Of a DNA stretch of 60,492 nucleotides, positions 52,388 through 60,474 are shown piece by piece. Origin of the DNA: Mesorhizobium sp. ORS 3359 (GTDB lineage: Bacteria; Pseudomonadota; Alphaproteobacteria; Rhizobiales; Rhizobiaceae). The stretch spans positions 1 through 60,492 of the forward strand of contig CCNC01000063.1 in the NCBI GenBank assembly GCA_000824845.1, in the 5' to 3' direction. Below the pieces are notes generated by a model that was not told the origin of the DNA, did no database searches, and saw only the letters and a list, made by a program, of their open reading frames with translations. Numbering within the stretch: the first letter of the stretch is position 1; each line of letters opens with the position of its first letter. A program made the position numbers and the translations under genes.

Positions 52388-52996
52388 TCACATGGGCGGC
52401 GCGATGCCGTGATTCCCGACCACCACCCGGTTCGCGGTGAGCTTGCCGTCGCCGCCTCGCTCGGCGTTGACAAACACCGCGGCGCCCGGCGTCAGATCCG
52501 CCGGCGTGGCCGTGGCGAATGTCACGATCGGTGTGGTCTGCGGGATGGCGATCTGCTTCTTCTGGCCATTGTCATAGGTGAGCGTGACCGTGTGGCCTTC
52601 GATCGCGGTGACGTCGGCGACGGTGCCGTTGGTCATGCGGCTGTTGGGCTGCAGGTCCCAGTCGCGGTCGCCTTCACCCGTGCCTTTCAGCGCCGCGGGA
52701 AAGATCACGACCTCCAGCGCCCCGCTGCCGCCATCGGCCTTGGAAATTGAGGCGATGCCAAGGAAATCGCCCTGCTTGATGTCGGCGGCGGATGCCTTGG
52801 CGACGCCCGAAATCTTCCAGCCGTCGGCAAGCCTGATCGCATCGATTTTGCCGTCGCGGTCCTTCACCGTCAGCGTCGGTCCGGCAACGCCGACGACAGT
52901 GCCTCGAACGCGAGTAGCGTCCGCCGCCCATGTTTCCCTCGCGCCGATAACGCCCGAGATTGCGCCGAGCACAATTGCGAATGATTTCAAATTCAT
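52388..52996 (-). CDS. exported protein with two beta-rich repeats (DUF5666-like)
   Basis: A 202-residue protein with a signal peptide ('SFAIVLGAISGVIGARETWA', cleavage near 'TWAADA'). The mature part has two similar beta-rich units: 'VRGTVVGVAGPTLTVKDRDG' from about residue 30, and 'MTNGTVADVTAIEGHTVTLT' from about 121. Each is followed by a segment ending in a statement-like turn ('DIKQGDFLGIASISKADGGS' and 'DLTPGAAVFVNAERGGDGKL'). This resembles DUF5666-type OB-like repeats that may bind small ligands or metals in the periplasm. No catalytic motif is seen. The assignment is tentative. Confidence 0.65.
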   Translation of the reverse strand: MNLKSFAIVLGAISGVIGARETWAADATRVRGTVVGVAGPTLTVKDRDGKIDAIRLADGWKISGVAKASAADIKQGDFLGIASISKADGGSGALEVVIFPAALKGTGEGDRDWDLQPNSRMTNGTVADVTAIEGHTVTLTYDNGQKKQIAIPQTTPIVTFATATPADLTPGAAVFVNAERGGDGKLTANRVVVGNHGIAPPM

Positions 52997-53289
52997 GGCA
53001 TTCGATCCTTCCGTGAAACGCCCTTCGCCCGGGTTTTGGCTGCCGGTGACGGCTAGCTAACGAATCGAGGCGTCGAAAATGCCGGCGAAACCGGTCGCGA
53101 AGCTTCAAAAGAACTTGATTGGGCGCCACGCGATCTTACATGTGGGAGGCCTGCGATACCGGCCGGAATGCCGCTTCACGATGGCGTGACGGCCTAAGCT
53201 CTTGGCAAATCATTTGTTAACGAGCATTCTCCCGCCAGTCTCAGGCAACGCCACATTTCATCCGACCTGTTTCATCCAAAGGAGTTGCC
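52997..53289. other. 293-bp intergenic region, divergent promoters
   Basis: No gene. It lies between the divergent exported protein gene and the small HTH gene. AT-rich patches (CAAATCATTTGTTAACGAGC near 53210) mark a likely promoter for the HTH gene, but no clear -35/-10 pair is seen. Confidence 0.5.
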
Positions 53290-53556
53290 ATGCCCAACAC
53301 CGCACGGAACGCCGTTTCCAACGACATCATTGCCGCGTCCGGCCTCAATCCGCTGAAGGCCGCTCGCGAAACGAGGGGATATACGATCGAGGAACTGTCT
53401 TTGACCTGCGGCTTGGCCGTGGGCGAGATTGTCGACATCGAGGACGGCAAGGACGCCGATCCCGCCAAGCTCCGGCGCATCGCTTCCGCGCTGCAGATGC
53501 CGGAAGAGGAATTGATCAAAGTGCCGGCCGCCGAGAATCGGCCCACGCATCAGTAG
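53290..53556 (+). CDS. small XRE-type helix-turn-helix protein
   Basis: An 88-residue protein. The XRE/Cro-like HTH covers about residues 20-75 ('LNPLKAARETRGYTIEELSL', 'CGLAVGEIVDIEDGKDADPA' and 'KLRRIASALQMPEEELIKVP'). The fold is short and near-complete, with no additional domain, so it is probably a small DNA-binding regulator. No toxin gene is adjacent, so an antitoxin role is not supported. AAAGGAG lies 7 bases before the ATG. A strong terminator follows, so it is transcribed alone. Confidence 0.85.
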   Translation: MPNTARNAVSNDIIAASGLNPLKAARETRGYTIEELSLTCGLAVGEIVDIEDGKDADPAKLRRIASALQMPEEELIKVPAAENRPTHQ

Positions 53557-53578
53557 AGGCGCGAAAAGCGTCCATTCG

Positions 53579-53610
53579 AGCCCGCCGAGGTATCGCCCGG
53601 CGGGCTTTTT
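53579..53610 (+). terminator. rho-independent terminator after the small HTH gene
   Basis: AGCCCGCCG-AGGTATCGCC-CGGCGGGCT stem (9 bp) followed by TTTTAATG, 23 bases past the HTH gene stop. Confidence 0.9.
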
Positions 53611-53709
53611 AATGTCTGAAAGGCGGAAAGCGCTGGCTCTTGCCAACAATGGTTTAGCCGTGCGATTCGCGGACCGCTGCTATCCGACAGACCTGACGAG
53701 GGGTCCACC

Positions 53710-54168
53710 ATGAGCTTGGAATCGGTTCGCGCTTTCTTTGCGCGGCATGCGCCCGACATCGAAGTCATCGTCACCGAGGCCAGTTCGGCCACCGTGGCGC
53801 TGGCGGCGGAAGCCCATGGCGTGATGCCCGCGCAGATCGCCAAGACGATCTGCCTGCGCGTCGGCGACGAGACCATGCTGGTCGTCACCAGCGGCGTCGC
53901 CAGGCTCGACAACCGCAAGTTCAAGGACAGGATGGGCGGCAAGCCGCGCATGTTGGCCGGCGAGGAGGTGCTGGCGGTCACTAGCCATCCGCCGGGCGGC
54001 GTCTGTCCGTTTGGCCTGCCGGCGCCGCTTCCTGTCTATTGCGATCTGTCGCTCAAGGCCTTCGACGAGGTCGTCCCCGCTGCCGGCGCCACCAACGCCG
54101 CTGTGCGCATCACGCCGCAGCGGATGGCCGATCTGGTCGGCGCCATATGGGTCGACGTTTGCCAGTAA
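53710..54168 (+). CDS. YbaK/EbsC-type aminoacyl-tRNA deacylase
   Basis: A 152-residue member of the YbaK/ProX editing family, which hydrolyses misacylated tRNA (for example Ala- or Cys-tRNA-Pro). Features are 'SLESVRAFFARHAPDIEVIV' at the start, 'AQIAKTICLRVGDETMLVVT' with the conserved Lys near residue 45, and 'AVTSHPPGGVCPFGLPAPLP' near 90, the family's Gly-Gly-x-x-P-F-G loop. A Cys sits within that loop. It is a single gene; which tRNA it edits cannot be read from sequence. Confidence 0.9.
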   Translation: MSLESVRAFFARHAPDIEVIVTEASSATVALAAEAHGVMPAQIAKTICLRVGDETMLVVTSGVARLDNRKFKDRMGGKPRMLAGEEVLAVTSHPPGGVCPFGLPAPLPVYCDLSLKAFDEVVPAAGATNAAVRITPQRMADLVGAIWVDVCQ

Positions 54169-54342
54169 CAATTGCCGCCTAGATATCTGCTAGCGGTCCG
54201 TCGAGCGGCCTTCGCCGCATTCGGCCGCAGACGCACGCTCGCATTGGGTTTGATGGCGGCGCTCATGGTCCGTGCCTTTCGCGGCCGCGCTTTGATCACT
54301 CCGAAAAGCGTCGACTAACGGCCAAAGATTTGGACATTAGTC

Positions 54343-54371
54343 TTGACAGAAATACATATGTTCAATACCCG
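54343..54371 (+). promoter_or_regulatory. probable promoter of the SAF-oxidoreductase/2-oxoacid dehydrogenase operon
   Basis: TTGACA (54343-54348), a 17-base spacer and a weak TACCCG (54366-54371). TTGACA at the left and TGTTCAA (54359-54365) at the right form an imperfect inverted pair that could hold a regulator. The poor -10 suggests an activator. No regulator gene is adjacent. Confidence 0.45.
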
Positions 54372-54413
54372 TCAAGCAATCAAACGGCATGCGATATGGG
54401 AGGAATAAGCGGC

Positions 54414-55742
54414 ATGGCTTCCAATATTTCGTTGACGGGTCTTGCCCGGGATCTCGAGGAGCGCGGCAAGTCCGGCAAGCCTATCCGCATCGGCCTCATC
54501 GGCTCGGGCGAAATGGGAACCGACATCGTCACTCGCGTCGCCCATATGTCCGGCATTGAGATCGGCGCCATTTCCGAACTCAACCTGCCGGCGGCAAGCA
54601 AGGCCGTCGATATCGCTTTCCAGGAAACCGGACACGCTCGGGAAGTGTCGAACGCCTCGGCCATGACCGCTGCCATGGAGGCGGGCAAGATCGCCGTCAC
54701 CAACGATTCCAGCCTTGTCATCGGCAATGACCTCATCGACGTCGTCATCGACGCGACCGGCGTTCCGGCCGTCGGCGCTGAGATCGGCCTGCGCGCAATG
54801 GAGCACGGCAAGCACCTGGTGATGATGAATGTCGAGGCGGACGTCACCATCGGCGCCTATCTCAAGGCCGAGGCCGACCGGCTCGGCGTCACCTATTCGC
54901 TGGGCGCCGGCGACGAGCCGTCTTCCTGCATGGAGCTGATCGAGTTCGTCTCCGCCATGGGCCACCCGATCGTTGCCGCGGGCAAGGGCAAGAACAACCC
55001 GCTCAACATCGACGCCACGCCTCCGGACTACGAGGAGGAGGCGAAGCGCCGGCACATGAATGTGCGCATGCTGGTCGAATTCGTCGATGGTTCGAAGACC
55101 ATGGTCGAGATGGCGGCGATCGCCAACGCGACCGGGCTGGTTCCCGACAAGCCCGGCATGCACGGCCCGGCGGCCACGCTCGGCGAATTGTCGAAGGTGC
55201 TGGTGCCTCAGACGGACGGCGGCGTTCTGTCGAAGGTCGGCGTCGTCGACTATTCGATCGGCAAGGGCGTTGCGCCGGGCGTCTTCGTCGTCGCCGACAT
55301 GTCGCATCCGCGCATCTCGGAGCGCATGGAAGACCTGAAGATGGGCAAGGGCCCGTACTTCACCTTCCATCGCCCCTATCACCTGACCTCGCTGGAAGTG
55401 CCGCTGACCTGCGCCCGCGTCGTGCTCTACGGCAAGGCAGACATGGTGCCGCTGGCAAAGCCGGTCGCCGAGGTCTGCGCCGTCGCCAAGAAGGACCTGA
55501 AGCCCGGCGACAAGCTCGATGCCATCGGCGAGTATTGCTACCGCGCCTGGATCATGACGGCGCCGGAAGCCCATGTGGCGCGCGCCATTCCTTGCGGCCT
55601 GCTGCAGGGCGGCTCGGTCACCGCGCCCATCAAGAAGGGCGAACTCATCACCTATGCCAATGCGGCGCCCGCGCCGGGCTCGAAGATCGCCGAACTGCGC
55701 GCCCGCCAGGACAAGCTCGTCTACGGAACCGTGGAGGCGTGA
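54414..55742 (+). CDS. NAD(P)-dependent oxidoreductase with C-terminal SAF domain
   Basis: A 442-residue protein. The N-terminal nucleotide fold is homoserine-dehydrogenase-like ('IRIGLIGSGEMGTDIVTRVA' near residue 24, then 'DLIDVVIDATGVPAVGAEIG' near 109). A central catalytic region follows ('GAGDEPSSCMELIEFVSAMG'), and a C-terminal SAF/AFP-like domain (about 355-430: 'KKDLKPGDKLDAIGEYCYRA', 'ARAIPCGLLQGGSVTAPIKK'). GGAGG lies 10 bases before the ATG. It is the first of four genes with E1 alpha, E1 beta and E2 of a 2-oxoacid dehydrogenase complex, 2 bases before E1 alpha. The pairing implies that it makes or uses the 2-oxoacid consumed by the complex; the substrate is not known. Confidence 0.85.
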   Translation: MASNISLTGLARDLEERGKSGKPIRIGLIGSGEMGTDIVTRVAHMSGIEIGAISELNLPAASKAVDIAFQETGHAREVSNASAMTAAMEAGKIAVTNDSSLVIGNDLIDVVIDATGVPAVGAEIGLRAMEHGKHLVMMNVEADVTIGAYLKAEADRLGVTYSLGAGDEPSSCMELIEFVSAMGHPIVAAGKGKNNPLNIDATPPDYEEEAKRRHMNVRMLVEFVDGSKTMVEMAAIANATGLVPDKPGMHGPAATLGELSKVLVPQTDGGVLSKVGVVDYSIGKGVAPGVFVVADMSHPRISERMEDLKMGKGPYFTFHRPYHLTSLEVPLTCARVVLYGKADMVPLAKPVAEVCAVAKKDLKPGDKLDAIGEYCYRAWIMTAPEAHVARAIPCGLLQGGSVTAPIKKGELITYANAAPAPGSKIAELRARQDKLVYGTVEA

Positions 55743-55744
55743 TC

Positions 55745-56773
55745 ATGGCCGGAGCCAGCAAAGCCGTCATGGATAGCCGGGCCAACCTGCCATTCGTCTA
55801 TCGTCAGTACAGTCCCGAGCAGCTGAGACAGGTCCTTCACAAGATGTACCTCATCCGCCGTTTCGAAGAGGGCGCGGAAGAGTGCTACATGCGCGGGCTC
55901 ATCCACGGCACCATGCACCTGTCGATCGGGCAGGAAGCGAGCGCCATGGGCATCTGCATGCCGCTCGCCGAGGATGACCAGATCACCTCGACGCATCGCG
56001 GCCATGGCCATTGCATCGCCAAGGGTGCTGAGGTCAGCCGCATGTTCGCCGAGTTCTTCGGCAAGACCACCGGCTACTGCAAGGGCAGGGGCGGCTCCAT
56101 GCACATCGCCGATGTCGCCAAGGGCAATCTCGGCGCCAACGGTATCGTTGGCGGCGGCATTCCGATCGCCGTGGGCGCAGCACTTTCATCCAAGAGGATG
56201 AAGACCGGCAAGGTCGTGGTCTCCTTCTTCGGCGACGGCGCCAACAATGAAGGCGCCTTCCACGAGGCGCTGAACATGGCGGCGATCTGGAAGCTGCCGG
56301 TGATCTTCGTGTGCGAGAACAATGGCTACGGCATGTCGACCTCGACGGCGCGCTCGACCGCGGTGAAGAACATTGCCGAGCGGGCGGCCGCCTATTCGAT
56401 GCCGGGCGTCATCGTCAACGGCAACATCTTCTCCGAGGTGGCCGAAGCGTCCTTCAAGGCGGTGGAGCGGGCGCGCGCCGGCGAGGGGCCGACGCTGATC
56501 GAGTCCAAGACCTACCGTCATCGCGGCCATTCCAAGAGCGACCGCAACCGCTACCGCACCAAGGAAGAGATCGAGGACTGGATGGCGAACCGCGATCCGG
56601 TCACGCTCTTCGAGACCGAGCTGCGCGATTTCGGCTTCATCGACGACCAGGGCATTGAGGCGATCCGCAACGCGGTCGCCAAGGAGATCGCGGACGGCAT
56701 CGAGTTCGCCAAGGCGAGCCCGGCGCCCGAGATCGCCACCCTGGAAAACTATGTTTACACGGAGCAAGCGTGA
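55745..56773 (+). CDS. 2-oxoacid (acetoin/pyruvate-like) dehydrogenase E1 component, alpha subunit
   Basis: A 342-residue thiamine-diphosphate enzyme subunit. The ThDP motif is '[20 protein letters not shown]' near residue 157, ending in '[18 protein letters not shown]'. Other E1 alpha features are '[20 protein letters not shown]' near 34, '[13 protein letters not shown]', '[14 protein letters not shown]' near 82 and '[20 protein letters not shown]' near 257. The size fits AcoA/PdhA-type E1 alpha. The stop overlaps the E1 beta start by one base. The main pyruvate dehydrogenase is probably elsewhere, since no E3 gene accompanies this set. Confidence 0.92.
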   Translation: MAGASKAVMDSRANLPFVYRQYSPEQLRQVLHKMYLIRRFEEGAEECYMRGLIHGTMHLSIGQEASAMGICMPLAEDDQITSTHRGHGHCIAKGAEVSRMFAEFFGKTTGYCKGRGGSMHIADVAKGNLGANGIVGGGIPIAVGAALSSKRMKTGKVVVSFFGDGANNEGAFHEALNMAAIWKLPVIFVCENNGYGMSTSTARSTAVKNIAERAAAYSMPGVIVNGNIFSEVAEASFKAVERARAGEGPTLIESKTYRHRGHSKSDRNRYRTKEEIEDWMANRDPVTLFETELRDFGFIDDQGIEAIRNAVAKEIADGIEFAKASPAPEIATLENYVYTEQA

Positions 56774-57771
56774 TGGACGCCGCGGTGCGTGAACTGAGCT
56801 ACGCCCAGGCGATCCAGGAAGCCATGGCCATCGCCATGGACATGGACGAGCGCGTCTTCCTGATGGGCGAGGACATCGGCGTCTATGGCGGCGCCTTCCA
56901 GGTGACCGGCGACCTCGTCGAGCGCTACGGCACCGACCGGGTGATCGACACGCCGATCTCCGAACTGGGCGGCGCGGGCGTCGCGGTCGGCGCGGCCGTC
57001 ACCGGCATGCGGCCGATCTTCGAATTCCAGTTCTCGGATTTCGCCACGCTCGGCATGGAGCAGATCGTCAACCAGGCGGCCAAGATGCGTTTCATGCTCG
57101 GCGGCGAGGTATCGGTGCCGGTGGTGATGCGTTTCCCGGCCGGCTCCGGCACGGGTGCCGCTGCGCAGCACAGCCAGAGCCTGGAAGCCTGGCTCGGCCA
57201 TGTGCCCGGCCTCAAGGTGATCCAGCCGGCGACGCCCCACGATGCCAAGGGCATGCTGCTGGCCGCTGTCGCCGACCCCGATCCCGTTATGATCTTCGAG
57301 CACAAGCTGCTCTACAAGATGAAGGGCCATGTGCCGGAAGGCCACTATATCGTTCCGATCGGCAAGGCCGAGATCCGCCGCGAAGGTGGCGACCTCACCA
57401 TCGTCGCCACGTCGATCATGGTGCAGAAGGCGCTCGAAGCCGCCGCGGCGCTGGGAGGCGAGGGCATCGACATCGAAGTCGTCGATCTGCGCACCATCCG
57501 CCCGATCGACCGGCAGACCATCGTCGACAGCGTGAAGAAAACCTCGCGCCTGCTTTGCGTCTACGAAGCGGTGAAAACGCTCGGCATCGGCGCGGAAGTA
57601 AGCGCGCTCGTCGCCGAAAGCGAGGCCTTCGATTATCTCGATGCGCCGATCGTGCGCCTGGGCGGCGCCGAGACGCCGATCCCTTACAATCCGGATCTTG
57701 AAAAGGCGACGGTGCCGCAGGTCCCCGACATCATCGCCGCCGCCCGCGACCTCGTGAAAGGGGTCCGCTGA
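56773..57771 (+). CDS. 2-oxoacid dehydrogenase E1 component, beta subunit
   Basis: A 332-residue partner of the alpha subunit. Family segments are '[20 protein letters not shown]' near residue 8, '[20 protein letters not shown]' near 31, '[20 protein letters not shown]' near 55, '[20 protein letters not shown]' near 81 and '[20 protein letters not shown]' near 121. The C-terminal transketolase-like domain has '[20 protein letters not shown]' near 231. It uses the second of two overlapping starts (an ATG one base into the alpha stop; a GTG three bases earlier is possible). The E2 gene begins 3 bases after its stop. Confidence 0.93.
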   Translation: MDAAVRELSYAQAIQEAMAIAMDMDERVFLMGEDIGVYGGAFQVTGDLVERYGTDRVIDTPISELGGAGVAVGAAVTGMRPIFEFQFSDFATLGMEQIVNQAAKMRFMLGGEVSVPVVMRFPAGSGTGAAAQHSQSLEAWLGHVPGLKVIQPATPHDAKGMLLAAVADPDPVMIFEHKLLYKMKGHVPEGHYIVPIGKAEIRREGGDLTIVATSIMVQKALEAAAALGGEGIDIEVVDLRTIRPIDRQTIVDSVKKTSRLLCVYEAVKTLGIGAEVSALVAESEAFDYLDAPIVRLGGAETPIPYNPDLEKATVPQVPDIIAAARDLVKGVR

Positions 57772-57774
57772 GCG

Positions 57775-59163
57775 ATGCCGACAGAAGTCATTCTTCCCAA
57801 GGTCGACATGGACATGGCGACCGGCCAGATCTCGCGCTGGTTCGCCGAGGAGGGCGCTCGCGTTAAGAAGGGCGACGTGCTCTTCGAGATCGAGACCGAC
57901 AAGGCAGCGATGGAGATCGACGCGCCGGCCAGCGGCACGCTGCGCAACGTGACAGGCAAGGAGCGCGTCGACATTCCCGTCGGTGAGCCCGTCGCCTGGA
58001 TCTATGCCGACGACGAGGTTTACGCGCCAATCTCCCCCCAAGTGGGGGAGATGTCGGCGAAGCCGACAGAGGGGGACGCTGTCCCGCCAACGTCTCATTC
58101 CGTCGCGCCCCCCTCTGCCCTGCGGGGCATCTCCCCCACAGGGGGAGAGATTGGCCAATCGCAGGGCGAGCGCGCAACGCCGCTGGCGCGCCGCTTGGCT
58201 CGTGAAGCCGGTCTTAAGATAGCCGAAATACAAGGCAGCGGTCCGCGCGGCCGTGTCGTGCGCGCCGACGTTGAGGCCGCACTTTCCTCCCCCCTTGAGG
58301 GGGAGGTGCCCGCGAAGCGGACGGAGGGGGTCGCCTCAGAAGGAACCGCCCTGAAGTCGCGCCCAGTCGAACCGACCCCACCCGACCGGCCTTCGGCCGG
58401 CCACCTTCCCCTCAAGGGGGAGGGGGACGTGTTGCGTCTGTTCGCCGAAGGCTCCTACGAACTCGTCCCACATGACAGTATGCGCAAGACCATCGCACGC
58501 CGCCTTGTCGAGGCGAAGTCCACCATCCCGCATTTCTATCTGACGCTCGACTGCGAGCTCGACGCGCTGCTTTCGCTGCGCACGCAGTTGAATGCCGCCG
58601 CCCCGATGAGGAAGACCGACAAGGGCGAGGTCCCTGCCTACAAGCTCTCGGTCAACGACATGGTCATCAAGGCGATGGCCATGGCGCTGATGGCGGTGCC
58701 GGATGCGAACGCCTCCTGGACCGAGAACGCCATGGTCAAACACAAGCACGCCGATGTCGGCGTTGCCGTGTCGATCCCCGGCGGCCTGATCACGCCGATC
58801 ATTCGGCACGCCGATGAAAAGACGCTGTCGGTGATCTCCAACGAGATGAAGGACCTAGCGAGCCGCGCCCGCAGCCGCAAGCTGAAGCCGGAAGAGTATC
58901 AGGGCGGCACGACGGCGGTGTCCAATCTCGGCATGTTCGGCATCAAGGATTTTGCCGCCGTCATCAACCCGCCGCATGCGACGATCCTGGCGGTCGGCGC
59001 CGGCGAGGAGCGGGCGGTGGTGAAGAAGGGCGAGATTAAGATAGCCACCGTGATGTCGGTGACCTTGTCCACCGATCACCGCGCGGTCGACGGCGCGCTC
59101 GGCGCGGAATTGCTCGGCGCCTTCAAGCGCATGATCGAAAACCCGATGGGCATGCTGGTGTAA
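57775..59163 (+). CDS. dihydrolipoamide acyltransferase (E2) with two repeat-derived linkers
   Basis: A 462-residue E2 core. The lipoyl domain (residues 1-80) has 'LFEIETDKAAMEIDAPASGT' with the lipoylated Lys. The E3/E1-binding domain is at about 133-168 ('ATPLARRLAREAGLKIAEIQ', then 'GSGPRGRVVRADVEAAL'). The catalytic domain, from about 225, ends in 'STDHRAVDGALGAELLGAF' with the His-x-x-x-Asp-Gly motif. Both interdomain linkers are encoded by palindromic repeats read in frame (residues about 85-127 and 171-217), visible as 'ISPQVGEMSAKPTEGD' and 'SPLEGEVPAKRTEG'. It forms the core of the complex with the two preceding gene products. The E3 gene is absent here. Confidence 0.92.
   Translation: MPTEVILPKVDMDMATGQISRWFAEEGARVKKGDVLFEIETDKAAMEIDAPASGTLRNVTGKERVDIPVGEPVAWIYADDEVYAPISPQVGEMSAKPTEGDAVPPTSHSVAPPSALRGISPTGGEIGQSQGERATPLARRLAREAGLKIAEIQGSGPRGRVVRADVEAALSSPLEGEVPAKRTEGVASEGTALKSRPVEPTPPDRPSAGHLPLKGEGDVLRLFAEGSYELVPHDSMRKTIARRLVEAKSTIPHFYLTLDCELDALLSLRTQLNAAAPMRKTDKGEVPAYKLSVNDMVIKAMAMALMAVPDANASWTENAMVKHKHADVGVAVSIPGGLITPIIRHADEKTLSVISNEMKDLASRARSRKLKPEEYQGGTTAVSNLGMFGIKDFAAVINPPHATILAVGAGEERAVVKKGEIKIATVMSVTLSTDHRAVDGALGAELLGAFKRMIENPMGMLV
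58027..58154. repeat. palindromic repeat inside the E2 gene, copy C (first linker)
   Basis: A 128-bp element with 27-base inverted ends: the left begins CCAATCTCCCCCC, the right ends GGGGGAGAGATTGG, with 2-3 mismatches. Interior hairpins TGTCGGC-GAA-GCCGACA and TGCCC-TGCG-GGGCA sit on either side of the pair GAGGGGG/CCCCCTC. It is read in frame as part of E2 between the lipoyl and E3-binding domains. Confidence 0.92.
58286..58426. repeat. palindromic repeat inside the E2 gene, copy D (second linker)
   Basis: A 141-bp element. The left arm CCTCCCCCCTTGAGGGGGAG continues with GTGCCCGCGAAGCGGACGGA and GGGGG. The right arm is GGCCTTCGGCCGGCCACCTT followed by CCCCTCAAGGGGGAGGGG. It has the same orientation and reading phase as copy C and lies between the E3-binding and catalytic domains. 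Confidence 0.92.
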
Positions 59164-59301
59164 GCTAATTCCTGCAGGCCATTGATCCGGCTTGATCTTA
59201 CGCTACGGGGCCCTGCGATCACCGACTTGTCAGGCCGGCAGCTCGCGCAAATCCTGGCCCGGTGCTTGAAGCCGCCGTCATTTCGTTCCACATCGGGCGC
59301 A

Positions 59302-60474
59302 ATGAACGGCAAGATGCGGGAATGGTTTCGGAATTGGCGATGGGCCTTGGCCGCATCGCTGTTCCTGCATGTCCTGATTGCAGCGTTCCTGTTCTTTGGC
59401 CTGCCGAGACCCGAGCAACAGCCGGACCAGCAGGAACAGCCGGTCAACGTCGCGATCGTGCCGCCGCCAGAGCAGCCGAAGCCTAAGCCAAAGCCGCCGG
59501 AGCCGAAGCCTGAAAAGAAGGCTGAAAAGCCGCCTGAGCAGCCTGTGCAAAAGCCACCGCCTCCGCAGCCGCCGAAACCGCAGGACATCCCGGTTCTGAA
59601 GCGCGTTTTCCAGTACGGCGAGAAGGATACCGGCCCGGAGAAATCTCTGAACGGGGGCAGCGCTCGGGCCAATGCGCCATCGCCGACCCAGAATGAGCCC
59701 GCGAAGCCACCGGTCGCGCCGAAGCCCGCGCCAAGCCAGCCTGCTTCGCCTCCAGCCCCAGAGCAGCAGCAGCCGGATTCCAACAAGGCTCAAGAGAAGC
59801 CGGTAACCGCAGCGTCGGACGAAAAACCCGCGCAAAGCGAGGAGAAACAAGCCACTGAGGATGCCGACAAGCAGCAGCCCGACAAACAAGAGACGCCGCC
59901 GCTAACCACCGAGCAGCAAGCGGCAGTGCCGTTAAAGTCATTGACGGCCGAGTCAGGCGACAAGCCCGCGCCTCCATCCTCGGCCGAAAAGGCAAAGCCT
60001 AAGCCTTCCAAGGCGATGAAGTTCAAATCCGCAAGAGCCTTGAGAGCGCCAAGCGGGAACCCGGCAAGGTCGAACTCCGCCGACAGCGCGGTTGCGGGAG
60101 CGCCGATCTATTCCGGCCTGCCGGGCGTCAGGAAACTTTACTCGCCGGGTGCGACCGGCAATATGCAGGCTACGAGCTCGATGGAGAACGTGCCGCGCGA
60201 TCAGCGCATCGCCAATCTTTGCGCCAACGTCCTGAACCAGGAACTGCAAAGTGCCGACTACGCGCCGAAATGGCTGCCGACCATCCCCCTGAAGCAGGGC
60301 AATGTTCTCAACCCTCCGCAGGCCGCCTTCAGCACGACAACCCAATGGTACGATCTGAGCTTCCGCTGCGAGGTCGACGCCGATGCAACGAGGGTCCTAT
60401 CCTTCGACTTCCGCGTGGGGGGATTGGTCCCGCCGGGGGACTGGACTCGGCGTCGCTTCCCCAGTCTCCGCTAG
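59302..60474 (+). CDS. TonB-like proline-rich protein with C-terminal DUF930 domain
   Basis: A 390-residue protein. One N-terminal membrane helix ('RWALAASLFLHVLIAAFLFF', about residues 13-32) is followed by a long Pro/Lys/Glu-rich segment (about 36-240, with repeated KPK and PEP units) that would span the periplasm. A C-terminal DUF930 domain (about 265-388) has 'LCANVLNQELQSADYAPKWL' near 312, 'AFSTTTQWYDLSFRCEVDAD' near 343 and a Cys pair (LCANV/FRCEV). The layout parallels TonB, but no TonB-C fold is seen and no exbB/exbD is adjacent. The start at the ATG of MNGKMREWF lacks a strong RBS; MREWF, 4 codons later, is possible. It lies 138 bases after the E2 gene and may be separate. Confidence 0.8.
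   Translation: MNGKMREWFRNWRWALAASLFLHVLIAAFLFFGLPRPEQQPDQQEQPVNVAIVPPPEQPKPKPKPPEPKPEKKAEKPPEQPVQKPPPPQPPKPQDIPVLKRVFQYGEKDTGPEKSLNGGSARANAPSPTQNEPAKPPVAPKPAPSQPASPPAPEQQQPDSNKAQEKPVTAASDEKPAQSEEKQATEDADKQQPDKQETPPLTTEQQAAVPLKSLTAESGDKPAPPSSAEKAKPKPSKAMKFKSARALRAPSGNPARSNSADSAVAGAPIYSGLPGVRKLYSPGATGNMQATSSMENVPRDQRIANLCANVLNQELQSADYAPKWLPTIPLKQGNVLNPPQAAFSTTTQWYDLSFRCEVDADATRVLSFDFRVGGLVPPGDWTRRRFPSLR

Noticed and set aside
53290..54168. HTH protein plus YbaK as a toxin-antitoxin pair
   Set aside because: A strong terminator separates them, and YbaK has editing-enzyme motifs, not toxin features.
55745..59163. The housekeeping pyruvate dehydrogenase operon
   Set aside because: No lpd (E3) gene follows and an unrelated SAF-domain gene leads the operon; the central PDH set of rhizobia is normally linked to eno, lipA or lpd.
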